NCBI GenBank assembly: GCA_945898275.1
Contig: CAMDHZ010000005.1
Span: 1-64,000, forward strand
DNA: 64,000 nt
From: Chitinophaga pinensis
Lineage (GTDB): Bacteria > Bacteroidota > Bacteroidia > UKL13-3
Reading direction: 5' to 3'
Below the pieces are notes generated by a model. The model saw only the letters and a list, made by a program, of their open reading frames with translations, did not search any database and was not told the origin of the DNA. A program made the translations under genes and the position numbers. Below are positions 45,616 through 54,499 of this stretch, piece by piece. Position 1 is the stretch's first letter. Every line of letters starts with the position of its first letter.

Positions 45616-47376
45616 TTATGAAATTGTAGAAGCAAACTGATGTTCATACAATTCTTTGTAGAATTTGCTGTTTTGAAGCAAGTGTGTATGCGTCCCTCTT
45701 TCAACTATTTCTCCTTTGTCTAGCACAATGATTTCATCGGCATGTGAAATGGTACTAAGTCTATGTGCTATCATGATGCTGCTTCTTCCTTGCCTCATTT
45801 TTTCTATAGCATTTTGAATGATTTCTTCTGTTTCATGGTCAATGGAGGAAGTAGCTTCATCTAATACTAAAATTGCAGGGTTATGCACCATGGCGCGCAC
45901 AAATGAAATCAGTTGTCTTTGCCCCACACTTAAGGTTGCGCCTCTTTCCATAACTGGTTGCATGTAACCCTTCGGCAATAAGCTTATAAAATTATGTGCT
46001 CCCAATAATTTTGCGGTTTCAATTACTTTTTCATCACTTATTTCTGAGTTGTACAATTTGATGTTATCCATAATGGTGCCACTAAAAAGAAAAACATCTT
46101 GCAAAACCACAGCAATTTTGCTTCTTAAACTTTCCAAGGTGTAGGTTTGAACCGAAATGCCGTCAATCGTTATTTTGCCACTTGAAATGTCATAAAATCT
46201 GCTCAATAAATTTATTATACTAGATTTTCCAGCACCAGTGGCCCCAACCAATGCTAAAGTTTTGCCTTTTTCCAAAGTAAATGAAATATCTTTAAGTACT
46301 GGCTGACCTTCATTATAGGAAAAGTTTACTTTTTCAAAAAGGATATTACCTTGAATTTCATTCGCAGTTAAGTTTCCATCCACCTCTTTGGGTTGATTAT
46401 CATCCAAAAGATTGAATATTCTTTCAGACGCCACCATTCCCATTTGCAAATTGTTAAACCTATCTGCGAGCTGGCGAATTGGACGAAAGAATAAATTCAA
46501 ATACATAATAAATGCAATCAGTACACCTGTAGAAAACTCACCATTAATAACACCACTCGAACCATACCAAACCACTAGTCCTATTGCTATGGCACTTAAC
46601 ACTTCAACCACCGGAAAAAAAACAGAGTAATAAAAAACACTCTGAATATTTGCATTGCGATGGTCAGCATTTATCTCCTTAAACTTTTTGAATTCCTGTT
46701 CTTCTCTGTTAAAAATTTGAACTATTTGCATTCCAGTAAGGTGTTCCTGAACAAATGTATTTATTTGAGACACCTTATTTCTTACCTCTTCAAAACTAGA
46801 TTTCACCGCCTCTTTAAAAAGGTAACCACTGTAAAACAACAAAGGTAAAACCGACAAACAAACCAATGATAATTTCACATCGGTTGCAAACATAAGAATG
46901 AGTAAAACAGCAATTTGAAGGATATCGCCAACAATATTTATCATGCCTTCACTAAATACTTCACTAATTACTTCAATATCGCTAATGCTTCTGGTTACTA
47001 AATTCCCTACAGGAGTTTTGTCGAAATAGGATTGTTTAAAGCTTAATAAGTGTTTGTATACCTTGTTTCTTAAATCATAAATAATTTGTTGCCCTAAGAA
47101 GTTAGAAAGTAAGGTTCCCCACCACTGCATTGCTGCACCAAGGATAAGTAAGAACAATAAAAGAACTGACATATTTAACAAGCCATTTCCGTCTCCAATA
47201 GCAATATACTTATCAATGGTAACTTGAATTAAATAGGGTCTAAGAGGGCCAAGAATTGCAATGCTAACCGTTAAAAAAACTGCAGTTAAGAATTTTTCTT
47301 TATAGGGTAATGCAAGAGAAAAAACCCTTACTAGTAATTTCCAATCGAAGGATTCCTTTTTCTTTGGTTTTGTCAT
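45616..47376 (-). CDS. ABC exporter (MsbA-like, fused TMD-NBD)
   Basis: The protein has 586 residues. Six membrane helices lie in the first 320 residues. The nucleotide-binding domain has Walker A GATGAGKSS near 375, signature LSVGQRQ near 478, Walker B ILVLDEATSSID near 500 and switch His in IAHRLSTI. It is a half-transporter that would dimerise and export a lipid, peptide or drug across the inner membrane. The substrate is unknown. Position between a TonB receptor and fabG fits an envelope lipid role, but this is only suggestive. It contains one motif core (46144), encoding VQT. Confidence 0.9.
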   Translation of the reverse strand: MTKPKKKESFDWKLLVRVFSLALPYKEKFLTAVFLTVSIAILGPLRPYLIQVTIDKYIAIGDGNGLLNMSVLLLFLLILGAAMQWWGTLLSNFLGQQIIYDLRNKVYKHLLSFKQSYFDKTPVGNLVTRSISDIEVISEVFSEGMINIVGDILQIAVLLILMFATDVKLSLVCLSVLPLLFYSGYLFKEAVKSSFEEVRNKVSQINTFVQEHLTGMQIVQIFNREEQEFKKFKEINADHRNANIQSVFYYSVFFPVVEVLSAIAIGLVVWYGSSGVINGEFSTGVLIAFIMYLNLFFRPIRQLADRFNNLQMGMVASERIFNLLDDNQPKEVDGNLTANEIQGNILFEKVNFSYNEGQPVLKDISFTLEKGKTLALVGATGAGKSSIINLLSRFYDISSGKITIDGISVQTYTLESLRSKIAVVLQDVFLFSGTIMDNIKLYNSEISDEKVIETAKLLGAHNFISLLPKGYMQPVMERGATLSVGQRQLISFVRAMVHNPAILVLDEATSSIDHETEEIIQNAIEKMRQGRSSIMIAHRLSTISHADEIIVLDKGEIVERGTHTHLLQNSKFYKELYEHQFASTIS

Positions 47377-47378
47377 GG

Positions 47379-49868
47379 CTAGAAACGCATCTGCATTTTT
47401 ATATTAACCCTTCTATTGGTGAGATAGTTTGGTACTGCATATCTTGCAGCAGTTACGTCTTCAATCCAGATATAACTGATTGTATTATTTACCCCTAGTA
47501 AATTAAACACTTCGATACCAATCCATGCACTTTGAATATTTTTACGCCAAAAATTATCTCTCTTTTTAGAGTCCTCTTCTATTATAACCCTATTGATTCC
47601 AAGGTCAACTCGCCTGTAACTCGGAATTCTATTTAAATCATTGTAACGATTTCTATCTGGCACCCCAAAAGGTAAACCACTTCCATAAACCAAATTTAAG
47701 TTCATCCTTAACTTTGGGTTTTTACGCAGATAATCTTGAAAGAAAATCGCGAAGTTTACACGTTGGTCTGTTGGACGAGGGATATAGGAAGGGGTGATGG
47801 CATTTCCTTGTGCATCTACAGCATCTGTTATCTGTTCCTGTGTTTTCATTACACTTATGCTGGCCCAACTTTCTGCTCCTTTCACAAATTCGCCATTTAC
47901 CCTAAGGTCAATTCCACTCGCGTATCCACTAGAATTGTTATTGGCAAAATACCTTATCCTAACATTATCTATTTCATAAGGAACCAAAAAATCAAGTTGC
48001 TTATAATATAATTCTCCAATAAACTTAAATGGTCTGTTCCAAGCCACAAAGTTCATGTCACCACCCATTACATAATGTATGGCTCTTTGTGCTTTGATTG
48101 TTGGGTTCAAAACGCCATCAAAATTTCTTAATTCTCGGTAAAACGGCGGTTGATAATACCAACCATAAGCAAACTTCAACAACCAATCTTTCCGAACTTT
48201 TTTATCCAATTTCTGCTCCTTCACAAGCTTATTGTATCTTTTATTTGGTTCAAACGAAAACTGTGCCCTTGGACTTACTACTGTTTGTTGGTTAAAACTC
48301 CAATAGTTCATTCTGATACCATAAGTAATACTAGCGTTGTTGCTTTTATTTAGGAGTTGTGTGTTTTGAAAGTACCCGTTTAAACGGTAGGTTTCTAAAC
48401 GCAATCTTGTACTTAGATAATTGCTCAATTCAAAGTTACCGCTAGTATCTATTTTAGGTCTCGAGAATCCTGCAGAATCATCGTAGTACCATTCATGCAG
48501 TTTGTCGTTAACTGCTTCAGTTTGCACAAACGCACCCCATTGCAAGGTGTTTTTTCCTGTGCTATGAAAACCTCTGTGGCCAATATTATTTACCCTTGCA
48601 ACCACAGAATTTCTTGCATTATTTATAAAATAGCCAACACCTCTTAAACTTCTTGCTCTGGCAAAATTATCAGACCCTAGGTCGGTTTCGATGTCGCTTA
48701 AACGGTAGGCTCCTTCAACTGTAAAGATTTCATTTTCGTTAGAATAAAAGCTTGAACCGATTAATTTTAACTGGGTTTTATGGTTGAGTTTATAATCCAA
48801 TGTAGCAGCAGCCATGCCAGTTTGGTACTCCATTAAGTCGGCACCCTCAAAAAATATATTAAGCTGATACGCCCTATTTACCGTGCCGAAAGTGGTTTGT
48901 CTGTTTTGCGGAACAAAGTAGTATTTATTGCTGGCAAAACTTCCTAAAGCACTAAGGGTTAATTTATCTGTAAGGTGCCAATTGAGAAGGGTTTGTACAT
49001 CATAAAATTTTGGTTGATAATCGCCTTGTACGTCAAATGTGCCAAGCACATAGGCATTGCTCCAATATCTTGCGCCCAATAACCAAGTAAATCTTAAATC
49101 TTTTGAAGCACCTTCAACATGGGTTTGAAGTCCAAGAAGACTGACAGTTGCCGAAGCGCCAAATTTTTTAGGGTCTTTGTATTTGATATCGAGGACACTG
49201 CTCATTTTATCTCCATACCTGGCTTCAAAACCACCTGCAGAGAATTTTACGTTTTGAACCAATTCGGTATGAATGAAACTCAATCCTTCTTGTTGTCCGC
49301 TTCTTGGTAAAAATGGACGGTAGATTTCAATATCATTAACATAAATTAGGTTTTCATCATAATTTCCGCCTCTAACATTATACTGTGAACTAAGTTCATT
49401 GTTGGAAGAAACGCCGGGGAGAGTTTTAAGAATTTGTTCAAATGAGCCGCTCACATTAGCCAAAATACTAGCCTTTTTTGGGTCGATAGTATACATCGAA
49501 ACTTTGTCTCTGTCTTTTTCTTCGCTTACCACAAAAACACGCAAGGAAACGCCGTATTCCATTTGCACATCAAGCTTGTGTTTTTCTCCTTTTTGGAGTG
49601 GTGCTACATCTATTTTTCTGGGTGGGCGACCAACATACGTGAAAACCAAGGTTAAGGCAGTTTCTGTTGGGACTTGAAAAGAATAATATCCAAATTTATC
49701 GCTGTTGCCAGTAGCATTACTTGGGAAGATCTGAATATTAACATCTTCAATGGGCCGATTGAGGGAATCGCTTATGGTGCCAAATAAGGTGGCTTTATCC
49801 TGCGCCTTCACATTGGCAATCAGGAGTTGGGTCAAACCGAACAAAAAACAGGCTATATAATTTCTCAA
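47379..49868 (-). CDS. TonB-dependent outer membrane receptor with carboxypeptidase-like regulatory domain
   Basis: The protein has 829 residues. A signal peptide ending VKAQ is followed by a CarboxypepD_reg-like domain at about 25-110 (LFGTISDSLNRPIEDVNIQIF). The plug comes next (about 130-230: QILKTLPGVSSNNELSSQYNVRGGNYDENLIYVND), then a 22-strand barrel to the C-terminal MQMRF. It takes up an unknown ligand. No SusD partner is adjacent, so a glycan utilisation locus is unlikely. The start is TTG at 49868: no in-frame ATG precedes the signal peptide. A degenerate motif copy lies in the signal peptide. It is two bases upstream of the ABC exporter gene. Confidence 0.9.
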   Translation of the reverse strand: MRNYIACFLFGLTQLLIANVKAQDKATLFGTISDSLNRPIEDVNIQIFPSNATGNSDKFGYYSFQVPTETALTLVFTYVGRPPRKIDVAPLQKGEKHKLDVQMEYGVSLRVFVVSEEKDRDKVSMYTIDPKKASILANVSGSFEQILKTLPGVSSNNELSSQYNVRGGNYDENLIYVNDIEIYRPFLPRSGQQEGLSFIHTELVQNVKFSAGGFEARYGDKMSSVLDIKYKDPKKFGASATVSLLGLQTHVEGASKDLRFTWLLGARYWSNAYVLGTFDVQGDYQPKFYDVQTLLNWHLTDKLTLSALGSFASNKYYFVPQNRQTTFGTVNRAYQLNIFFEGADLMEYQTGMAAATLDYKLNHKTQLKLIGSSFYSNENEIFTVEGAYRLSDIETDLGSDNFARARSLRGVGYFINNARNSVVARVNNIGHRGFHSTGKNTLQWGAFVQTEAVNDKLHEWYYDDSAGFSRPKIDTSGNFELSNYLSTRLRLETYRLNGYFQNTQLLNKSNNASITYGIRMNYWSFNQQTVVSPRAQFSFEPNKRYNKLVKEQKLDKKVRKDWLLKFAYGWYYQPPFYRELRNFDGVLNPTIKAQRAIHYVMGGDMNFVAWNRPFKFIGELYYKQLDFLVPYEIDNVRIRYFANNNSSGYASGIDLRVNGEFVKGAESWASISVMKTQEQITDAVDAQGNAITPSYIPRPTDQRVNFAIFFQDYLRKNPKLRMNLNLVYGSGLPFGVPDRNRYNDLNRIPSYRRVDLGINRVIIEEDSKKRDNFWRKNIQSAWIGIEVFNLLGVNNTISYIWIEDVTAARYAVPNYLTNRRVNIKMQMRF

Positions 49869-49883
49869 CGCTATGCTTAACGA

Positions 49884-50561
49884 TTAGGCCTTACTTGTGG
49901 TATTGCCATGAATATTTTTTAAACTTTCTATGGTTGCCAGAGGATTTTCAGAACCAAAAACATAATTACCTGCTACTAGCACATCAGCACCAGCTTCCAA
50001 TAATAAAGGTGCAGTATTTTGGTTGACCCCACCATCAATTTCAATTAGGCATTTTGAACCTGAATTTTCGATTAAGGTGCGGAGTTCTCGGCACTTTTCG
50101 TAGGTTTGTTCAATGAATTTTTGTCCTCCAAAACCAGGATTTACACTCATCATGCAAACCAAATCTGTATCCTTAATTACATCCTTCAACAAACTGATGG
50201 GCGTGTGTGGGTTTATGGCGATTCCGGCTTTCATTCCTTCCTCTTTTATGGCAAAAATAGTTCTATGAAGGTGGGTACAAGCCTCATAGTGTACAGAAAG
50301 ATATTCTGCCCCAACTGCTTTAAAATCTTTTATATAGCGCTCTGGTTGCACAATCATTAGGTGCACGTCTAAAGGTTTTTTTGCCAATTTTTGGATAGAC
50401 TTGATTATTGGGAATCCAAAAGAAATATTGGGTACGAAAACCCCATCCATTACATCTATATGAAACCAATCTGCCTTACTGGCATTTATCATTTCAATGT
50501 CGTTGCCTAGGTTGGCAAAATCTGCTGAAAGCACTGAGGGAGCGATTATTGGAAAACTCAT
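49884..50561 (-). CDS. rpe: Ribulose-phosphate 3-epimerase
   Basis: It interconverts ribulose 5-phosphate and xylulose 5-phosphate in the pentose phosphate pathway. The 225-residue TIM barrel shows the metal-binding HIDVMDGVFVPN near 34, HLMI near 68, MSVNPGFGGQKF near 140 and EIDGGVN near 175. It is 15 bases before the TonB receptor gene and 29 bases after the class IV aminotransferase gene, all on minus. Confidence 0.96.
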   Translation of the reverse strand: MSFPIIAPSVLSADFANLGNDIEMINASKADWFHIDVMDGVFVPNISFGFPIIKSIQKLAKKPLDVHLMIVQPERYIKDFKAVGAEYLSVHYEACTHLHRTIFAIKEEGMKAGIAINPHTPISLLKDVIKDTDLVCMMSVNPGFGGQKFIEQTYEKCRELRTLIENSGSKCLIEIDGGVNQNTAPLLLEAGADVLVAGNYVFGSENPLATIESLKNIHGNTTSKA

Positions 50562-50590
50562 GCGGCGAAGATAATCAAAATGTGCAAAGG

Positions 50591-51319
50591 CTAAGGATTC
50601 AAAATAAATTCCCTATGAAGGAATAGTGCATTGGTGAGTAGGCGTTGCTCGGCGGTTTGCAAATCTGTTAACGTGCAAGGCATTTCAATGACTGGATGAG
50701 ATTCCATGAAAACCCTTCTACCAACTCCTTCAATACAACCTTCAGATAGGGGAGGAGTATACCATTGGTTATTTTTGAACCAAAAAATATTGCTGCTGGT
50801 ACTTTCGATGATATTGCCAAAGGTATTTAGGATTAGCGCTTCATCCCAATTGTTCTCTTTGGCATAAATGGCAGACATTATGTAAATTAGAGCATTTCCA
50901 GTTTTTAAGTTAGCGAGTATTCCAGGTGCTTTTACTTGCTCTGGGTAAATTCCAAGGGTTAAGAATTTATTATTTTTTGATAAAATGGGTTGAACCGAGG
51001 TTTCATAAATGATTTGAGGATTGATAGGAAGATAATTTCCTAATCCATTTCTTTTAGCTGTAAATCTAATTCTGAGCTTACTTTCATATGGGTTTTGGTT
51101 CAAACCGAAAATGGCTGCTTGCCTAGCTATTTCAAGGAATTCTTCAATTGATAAAAAGGGTTTAGGCATTTTTAGAATTTCTAAACCCTTGATTAAACGC
51201 TCGAAATGAAAATTGGCAAAACGTATTTCGTTGCCTTCAAAAAGCATGGTTTCAAATAAAAGGTCTCCATATTGATTGGCTCTTTCCATAAAATGATTTG
51301 TTCGTAAAGGTAAAATCAT
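50591..51319 (-). CDS. Class IV PLP-dependent aminotransferase / lyase (PabC-like)
   Basis: The protein has 242 residues of the fold-type IV family. The PLP lysine is in LANLKTGNAL near residue 138, and the conserved Glu and cofactor-binding loop are in NIIESTSSNIFW. Length and lack of a branched-chain signature suggest aminodeoxychorismate lyase (folate pathway), but a D- or branched-chain aminotransferase is not excluded. The ATG at 51289 (MERANQYGDLLFET) is an alternative and perhaps better start. The first ATG lies on the edge of the divergent thiolase promoter. It heads the six-gene minus-strand run and holds a full dispersed motif (51094-51107). Confidence 0.8.
   Translation of the reverse strand: MILPLRTNHFMERANQYGDLLFETMLFEGNEIRFANFHFERLIKGLEILKMPKPFLSIEEFLEIARQAAIFGLNQNPYESKLRIRFTAKRNGLGNYLPINPQIIYETSVQPILSKNNKFLTLGIYPEQVKAPGILANLKTGNALIYIMSAIYAKENNWDEALILNTFGNIIESTSSNIFWFKNNQWYTPPLSEGCIEGVGRRVFMESHPVIEMPCTLTDLQTAEQRLLTNALFLHREFILNP
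51094..51107 (+). repeat. Dispersed motif copy in the class IV aminotransferase gene
   Basis: TTTGGTTCAAACCG on plus. On the coding (minus) strand it encodes GLNQ. Confidence 0.75.
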
Positions 51320-51326
51320 AGATTTG
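51297..51326 (+). promoter_or_regulatory. Promoter of the thiolase gene
   Basis: TTTG (51297-51300), an 18-base spacer and TAGATTTG (51319-51326) fit the Bacteroidota -33/-7 promoter. The start codon is 22 bases after the -7 box. This is the best-supported promoter in the window. Confidence 0.55.
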
Positions 51327-51348
51327 CCCCACCAAATCTAAAATTTAT

Positions 51349-52527
51349 ATGAAAACAGTTTATATTGTTTCTGTTGCTCGTACACCAATTGGTGCATTTA
51401 ATGGCGTTTTAGCACCTTTAAGTGCTACACAGTTGGGCGCAATTGCAATTAAAGGAGCCTTAGAAAAGGCTGGAGTTGCACCTGAAATGGTGAATGAAGT
51501 ATTTATGGGAAATGTGATTTCGGCGGGCTTAGGTCAGGCTCCTGCCACCCAAGCTATGATTTATGCTGGAATTCCAAACACAGTTCCAGCTACCGTAATT
51601 AACAAGGTTTGTGCTTCTGGCTCAAAAGCCATTATGGTTGCAGCTCAAAGCATTATGACGGGAATCAACGATGTTGTGGTAGCAGGTGGAATGGAAAGCA
51701 TGAGTAATATTCCTTATTACCTAGATAAGGCTAGAAACGGCTACCGTTTGGGTCATGGAACCATTATTGATGGGATGATAAAAGATGGCTTGTGGGATGT
51801 TTATAAAGATTTTCACATGGGTAATGCAGCTGAAATGTGCGCAAGAGATTATAAGTTTTCACGTGAGGATCAAGATGCATTTGCCATTGAAAGTTATACT
51901 AGGGCACAAAATGCTTACAAGAAAAATGCTTTTGATGCAGAATTGGTTGCGGTAGAGGTTCCAGTTAGAGGTAAAGACCCAATCAGAATAACTGAAGATG
52001 AGGAATATTTGAAGGTGAATTTTGATAAATTAAAAACATTAAAACCTGCCTTTGAGAAAGATGGTACGATTACGGCTGCAAATGCTTCGAAATTAAATGA
52101 TGGTGCGAGTGCATTGGTATTGATGAGTGAAGAGAAAGTAAAAGAATTGGGATTAAAGCCTTTGGCAAAAATCATTGCTTTTGCTGATGCTGCTCAAGCG
52201 CCTGAGTGGTTTACGACAGCGCCTTCTTTAGCCATTCCAAAAGCATTAAAATGGGCGGGATTAGAGATAAAAGACATTGATTATTTTGAATTAAATGAAG
52301 CATTCTCAGTAGTTGGAATGGTAAATAATCAAATACTAGGTTTAGATGACAAGAAAGTAAATGTTTATGGTGGGGCAGTTTCATTAGGACATCCATTGGG
52401 AAGTTCTGGTTCTAGAATTGTGGCAACCTTAACAAGTGTTTTGAAGCAAGAAGGCGGCAAGTATGGCGTAACTGGCATTTGTAATGGCGGTGGCGGCGCG
52501 TCTGCAATAGTATTAGAAGCTGTTTAA
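51349..52527 (+). CDS. Acetyl-CoA C-acetyltransferase (thiolase)
   Basis: The protein has 392 residues. The nucleophilic Cys is in NKVCASGSKA near residue 88, the catalytic His motif NEAFSVVG near 321, GGAVSLGHPLGSSGSR near 344-359 and the second Cys in GICNGGGGAS near 380. It condenses two acetyl-CoA or cleaves acetoacetyl-CoA. With the 3-hydroxyacyl-CoA dehydrogenase at 54500 it could take part in short-chain acyl-CoA metabolism, although the two are on opposite strands. The next gene starts 32 bases downstream and contains a terminator-like hairpin early in its frame. Confidence 0.95.
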   Translation: MKTVYIVSVARTPIGAFNGVLAPLSATQLGAIAIKGALEKAGVAPEMVNEVFMGNVISAGLGQAPATQAMIYAGIPNTVPATVINKVCASGSKAIMVAAQSIMTGINDVVVAGGMESMSNIPYYLDKARNGYRLGHGTIIDGMIKDGLWDVYKDFHMGNAAEMCARDYKFSREDQDAFAIESYTRAQNAYKKNAFDAELVAVEVPVRGKDPIRITEDEEYLKVNFDKLKTLKPAFEKDGTITAANASKLNDGASALVLMSEEKVKELGLKPLAKIIAFADAAQAPEWFTTAPSLAIPKALKWAGLEIKDIDYFELNEAFSVVGMVNNQILGLDDKKVNVYGGAVSLGHPLGSSGSRIVATLTSVLKQEGGKYGVTGICNGGGGASAIVLEAV

Positions 52528-52559
52528 TAAGAAAATGGAAAGAGAGACGTTAGCAAACT

Positions 52560-53429
52560 ATGAAGTATTTTAGTATTCTATTTTTACTCTTTTCTGTTTT
52601 TAATTTAAAGGCCCAAAAGATTGATTCAGCCAACCTTGAGGTGCTTAGAGATTATGAAATTAGACTAAGTGGATTAGGCGAAAATATGGTTCGTAATTTT
52701 GACGAAGCGACTCGCATTACTTCTGGAAAAAATTTTATCATGCAATTATCAAGAGCCCTCCGAGTAGAGGGCTCTTTTTATTATCCCTTTGATTCGTTGA
52801 AAAACGTAATGAAACTAACTTCTCCAGATGGGTTGTTTAGAATGCTGACTTGGAATGTTGCCACTAATGATGAGCATTTTAGGTATTTTGGGGTTGTTCA
52901 AATGAACCCAAAAAAGCTAGAAGAGCTAAATAGTGTTGAACCAATGTATGAGTCTTTTTACCCTTTAATAGATAGAAGTGATAGTTTAAAGAGTTATTTG
53001 TTTGTTGAAACTGGCGCGAATCATTGGTATGGGGCAAACTATTACAAAATAATTAAGACCTCATTGAACAAGAAAGACTACTATACTTTATTGGGTTGGG
53101 ATGGGGCAGACAGTTTGATTACCAAAAAGATTGCAGATGTATTACATTTCAAAGAGGGCAAACCTAGGTTCGGAGCACCTATCTTTGATTTGAAGCGAAA
53201 AACAGTTTTTTATAGAATGGTATTTGAATTTAATGATGAGGCCACCATGGCCTTGAGATATGATGAAAAACGAAAGTATCTCATTTATGAAAACATTGTT
53301 CCTGATAAGCCAGAGAATGCTGCTTTCGCAGAGCATTACTACCCAGATGGTTCTTTTGATTATATGATTTGGAACAAAAAGGGGCAATGGGAAAAGCAAC
53401 CCAAAATGCTTGAAGTATTTGAAAAGTAA
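52560..53429 (+). CDS. Secreted or periplasmic protein of unknown function
   Basis: The protein has 289 residues. The signal peptide MKYFSILFLLFSVFNLKAQ leads to a soluble domain with the pattern RALRVEGSFYYPFDSLKNVMKLTSPDGLFRMLTWNVA, which resembles conserved Bacteroidota hypothetical proteins. No catalytic motif was recognised. It is likely co-transcribed with the thiolase gene. A perfect 10-base-pair hairpin followed by a T run lies inside the frame about 190 bases after the ATG, and may reduce transcription of most of the gene. Confidence 0.7.
   Translation: MKYFSILFLLFSVFNLKAQKIDSANLEVLRDYEIRLSGLGENMVRNFDEATRITSGKNFIMQLSRALRVEGSFYYPFDSLKNVMKLTSPDGLFRMLTWNVATNDEHFRYFGVVQMNPKKLEELNSVEPMYESFYPLIDRSDSLKSYLFVETGANHWYGANYYKIIKTSLNKKDYYTLLGWDGADSLITKKIADVLHFKEGKPRFGAPIFDLKRKTVFYRMVFEFNDEATMALRYDEKRKYLIYENIVPDKPENAAFAEHYYPDGSFDYMIWNKKGQWEKQPKMLEVFEK
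52751..52779 (+). terminator. Terminator-like hairpin inside a coding sequence
   Basis: The stem AAGAGCCCTC / GAGGGCTCTT with a six-base loop is followed at once by a T run. It meets the usual criteria for an intrinsic terminator, but the reading frame continues through it (QLSRALRVEGSFYYP). Confidence 0.6.
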
Positions 53430-53448
53430 ATTATTGGGCAAGATTAAC

Positions 53449-54405
53449 TTACTTAACAGCAGCTCTTCTCAATCGGTCATTGATAGCTCTACCCAAATTT
53501 TCCTCGGGTAATAAATTGGCAATAATTAATTTTTGCTTCATTTTGTCGGCCTGCCGTAGCGCTCCAAATAAGTTTTGGGCGGCCTCTGCAAAGTTGCCAG
53601 TTCTTGATAGTATAATCTGATTACTTAAGGGTATTTCAGCATGTGGAAGCTTAAATCCTATATAAACCATTTCTGAGAACTTAGCCTCTGTCAAATGCAA
53701 AATAGCCTCGTTAATATATAAAGGTGTTTTTGGAGCATAATGCCTACTTAGCATACCTGGTGCCTCTGGATTTTCATTGTTTATGAGTTTGGTTTGATCC
53801 AAAGACTTACCTAGGATTTCTTCGATTGCTTCCAAACTTAAACCCCCTAAACGCAATAGTTTTGGGTGATTACCCATAAATGAAATTATGGTAGATTCTA
53901 ATCCAATAGTGCATGGTCCACCCTCCAAAACAGCTGCTATTTCATCTCCAAATTGTTCTTCTACATCTTTTGCTTGGGTTGGGCTAATACTTCCCGATTT
54001 GTTGGCACTTGGAGCTGCTAATGGAAAGGGAAGTTGGCGCAGTAATTCTAAGGTTAAAGGATGATTAGGAATTCTTATGGCCACACTATTATGGCCAGCA
54101 GTTACGAGGTCTGGAATCAACTCGCTTTTTGGAACAACAAAGGTAATTGGGCCCGGAGAAAACTTTTCTGCCAATAATAAGGCCTCTTCTGGGATTTCAA
54201 TTCCCCATTCCTTAAATCGAGCTATGGAATTGGAGTGTAAAATTAATGGATTAAACTGAGGCCGATTTTTGGCCTGAAAAATTCCTGCAACAGCTGCTCC
54301 ACTAAACCCATTGGCAGCAAGGCCATAAACCGTTTCGGTTGGAATGGCAACCAATTTGCCAGCCATTAAAAGGTCAATTGCCAATTGCAGGTTTTTTGTA
54401 ATCAT
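53449..54405 (-). CDS. L-threonylcarbamoyladenylate synthase, long (Sua5) form
   Basis: It makes threonylcarbamoyl-AMP from threonine, bicarbonate and ATP for the t6A37 modification of tRNAs reading ANN codons. The N-terminal YrdC domain has the family start KLVAIPTETVYGLAANGF and SANKSGSISPT. The C-terminal Sua5 domain follows a linker with PGMLSRHYAPKTPL near 240. The 318-residue length marks the Sua5 rather than the short TsaC form. The ATG at 54405 (MITKNLQLAI) is chosen. The longer frame would begin at a TTG within a degenerate dispersed motif and next to the upstream terminator. Confidence 0.93.
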   Translation of the reverse strand: MITKNLQLAIDLLMAGKLVAIPTETVYGLAANGFSGAAVAGIFQAKNRPQFNPLILHSNSIARFKEWGIEIPEEALLLAEKFSPGPITFVVPKSELIPDLVTAGHNSVAIRIPNHPLTLELLRQLPFPLAAPSANKSGSISPTQAKDVEEQFGDEIAAVLEGGPCTIGLESTIISFMGNHPKLLRLGGLSLEAIEEILGKSLDQTKLINNENPEAPGMLSRHYAPKTPLYINEAILHLTEAKFSEMVYIGFKLPHAEIPLSNQIILSRTGNFAEAAQNLFGALRQADKMKQKLIIANLLPEENLGRAINDRLRRAAVK

Positions 54406-54437
54406 TTTTCGAAACTGTTGGTTTTGGTTCAAAACTG

Positions 54438-54483
54438 ATAAAAAAAGCCGTAAGAAATAAATTAATATTTCTTACGGCTTTTA
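54438..54483 (-). terminator. Long-stem intrinsic terminator of the 3-hydroxyacyl-CoA dehydrogenase gene
   Basis: A perfect 17-base-pair stem (arms 54443-54459 and 54466-54482) with a six-base loop has a T run on the minus strand. It separates the dehydrogenase gene from sua5 on the same strand. Confidence 0.85.
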
Positions 54484-54499
54484 TGTATTCAAAGTTAAA

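Noticed and set aside
45169-45621. 150-residue open frame antisense to fabG
   Set aside because: It lies fully opposite the strongly conserved fabG frame, has no recognisable protein features and reads as a shadow of the fabG codons.
47379-49868. SusC-type nutrient receptor in a polysaccharide utilisation locus
   Set aside because: No SusD-like lipoprotein or glycoside hydrolase is adjacent. The neighbours are rpe, an ABC exporter and fabG.
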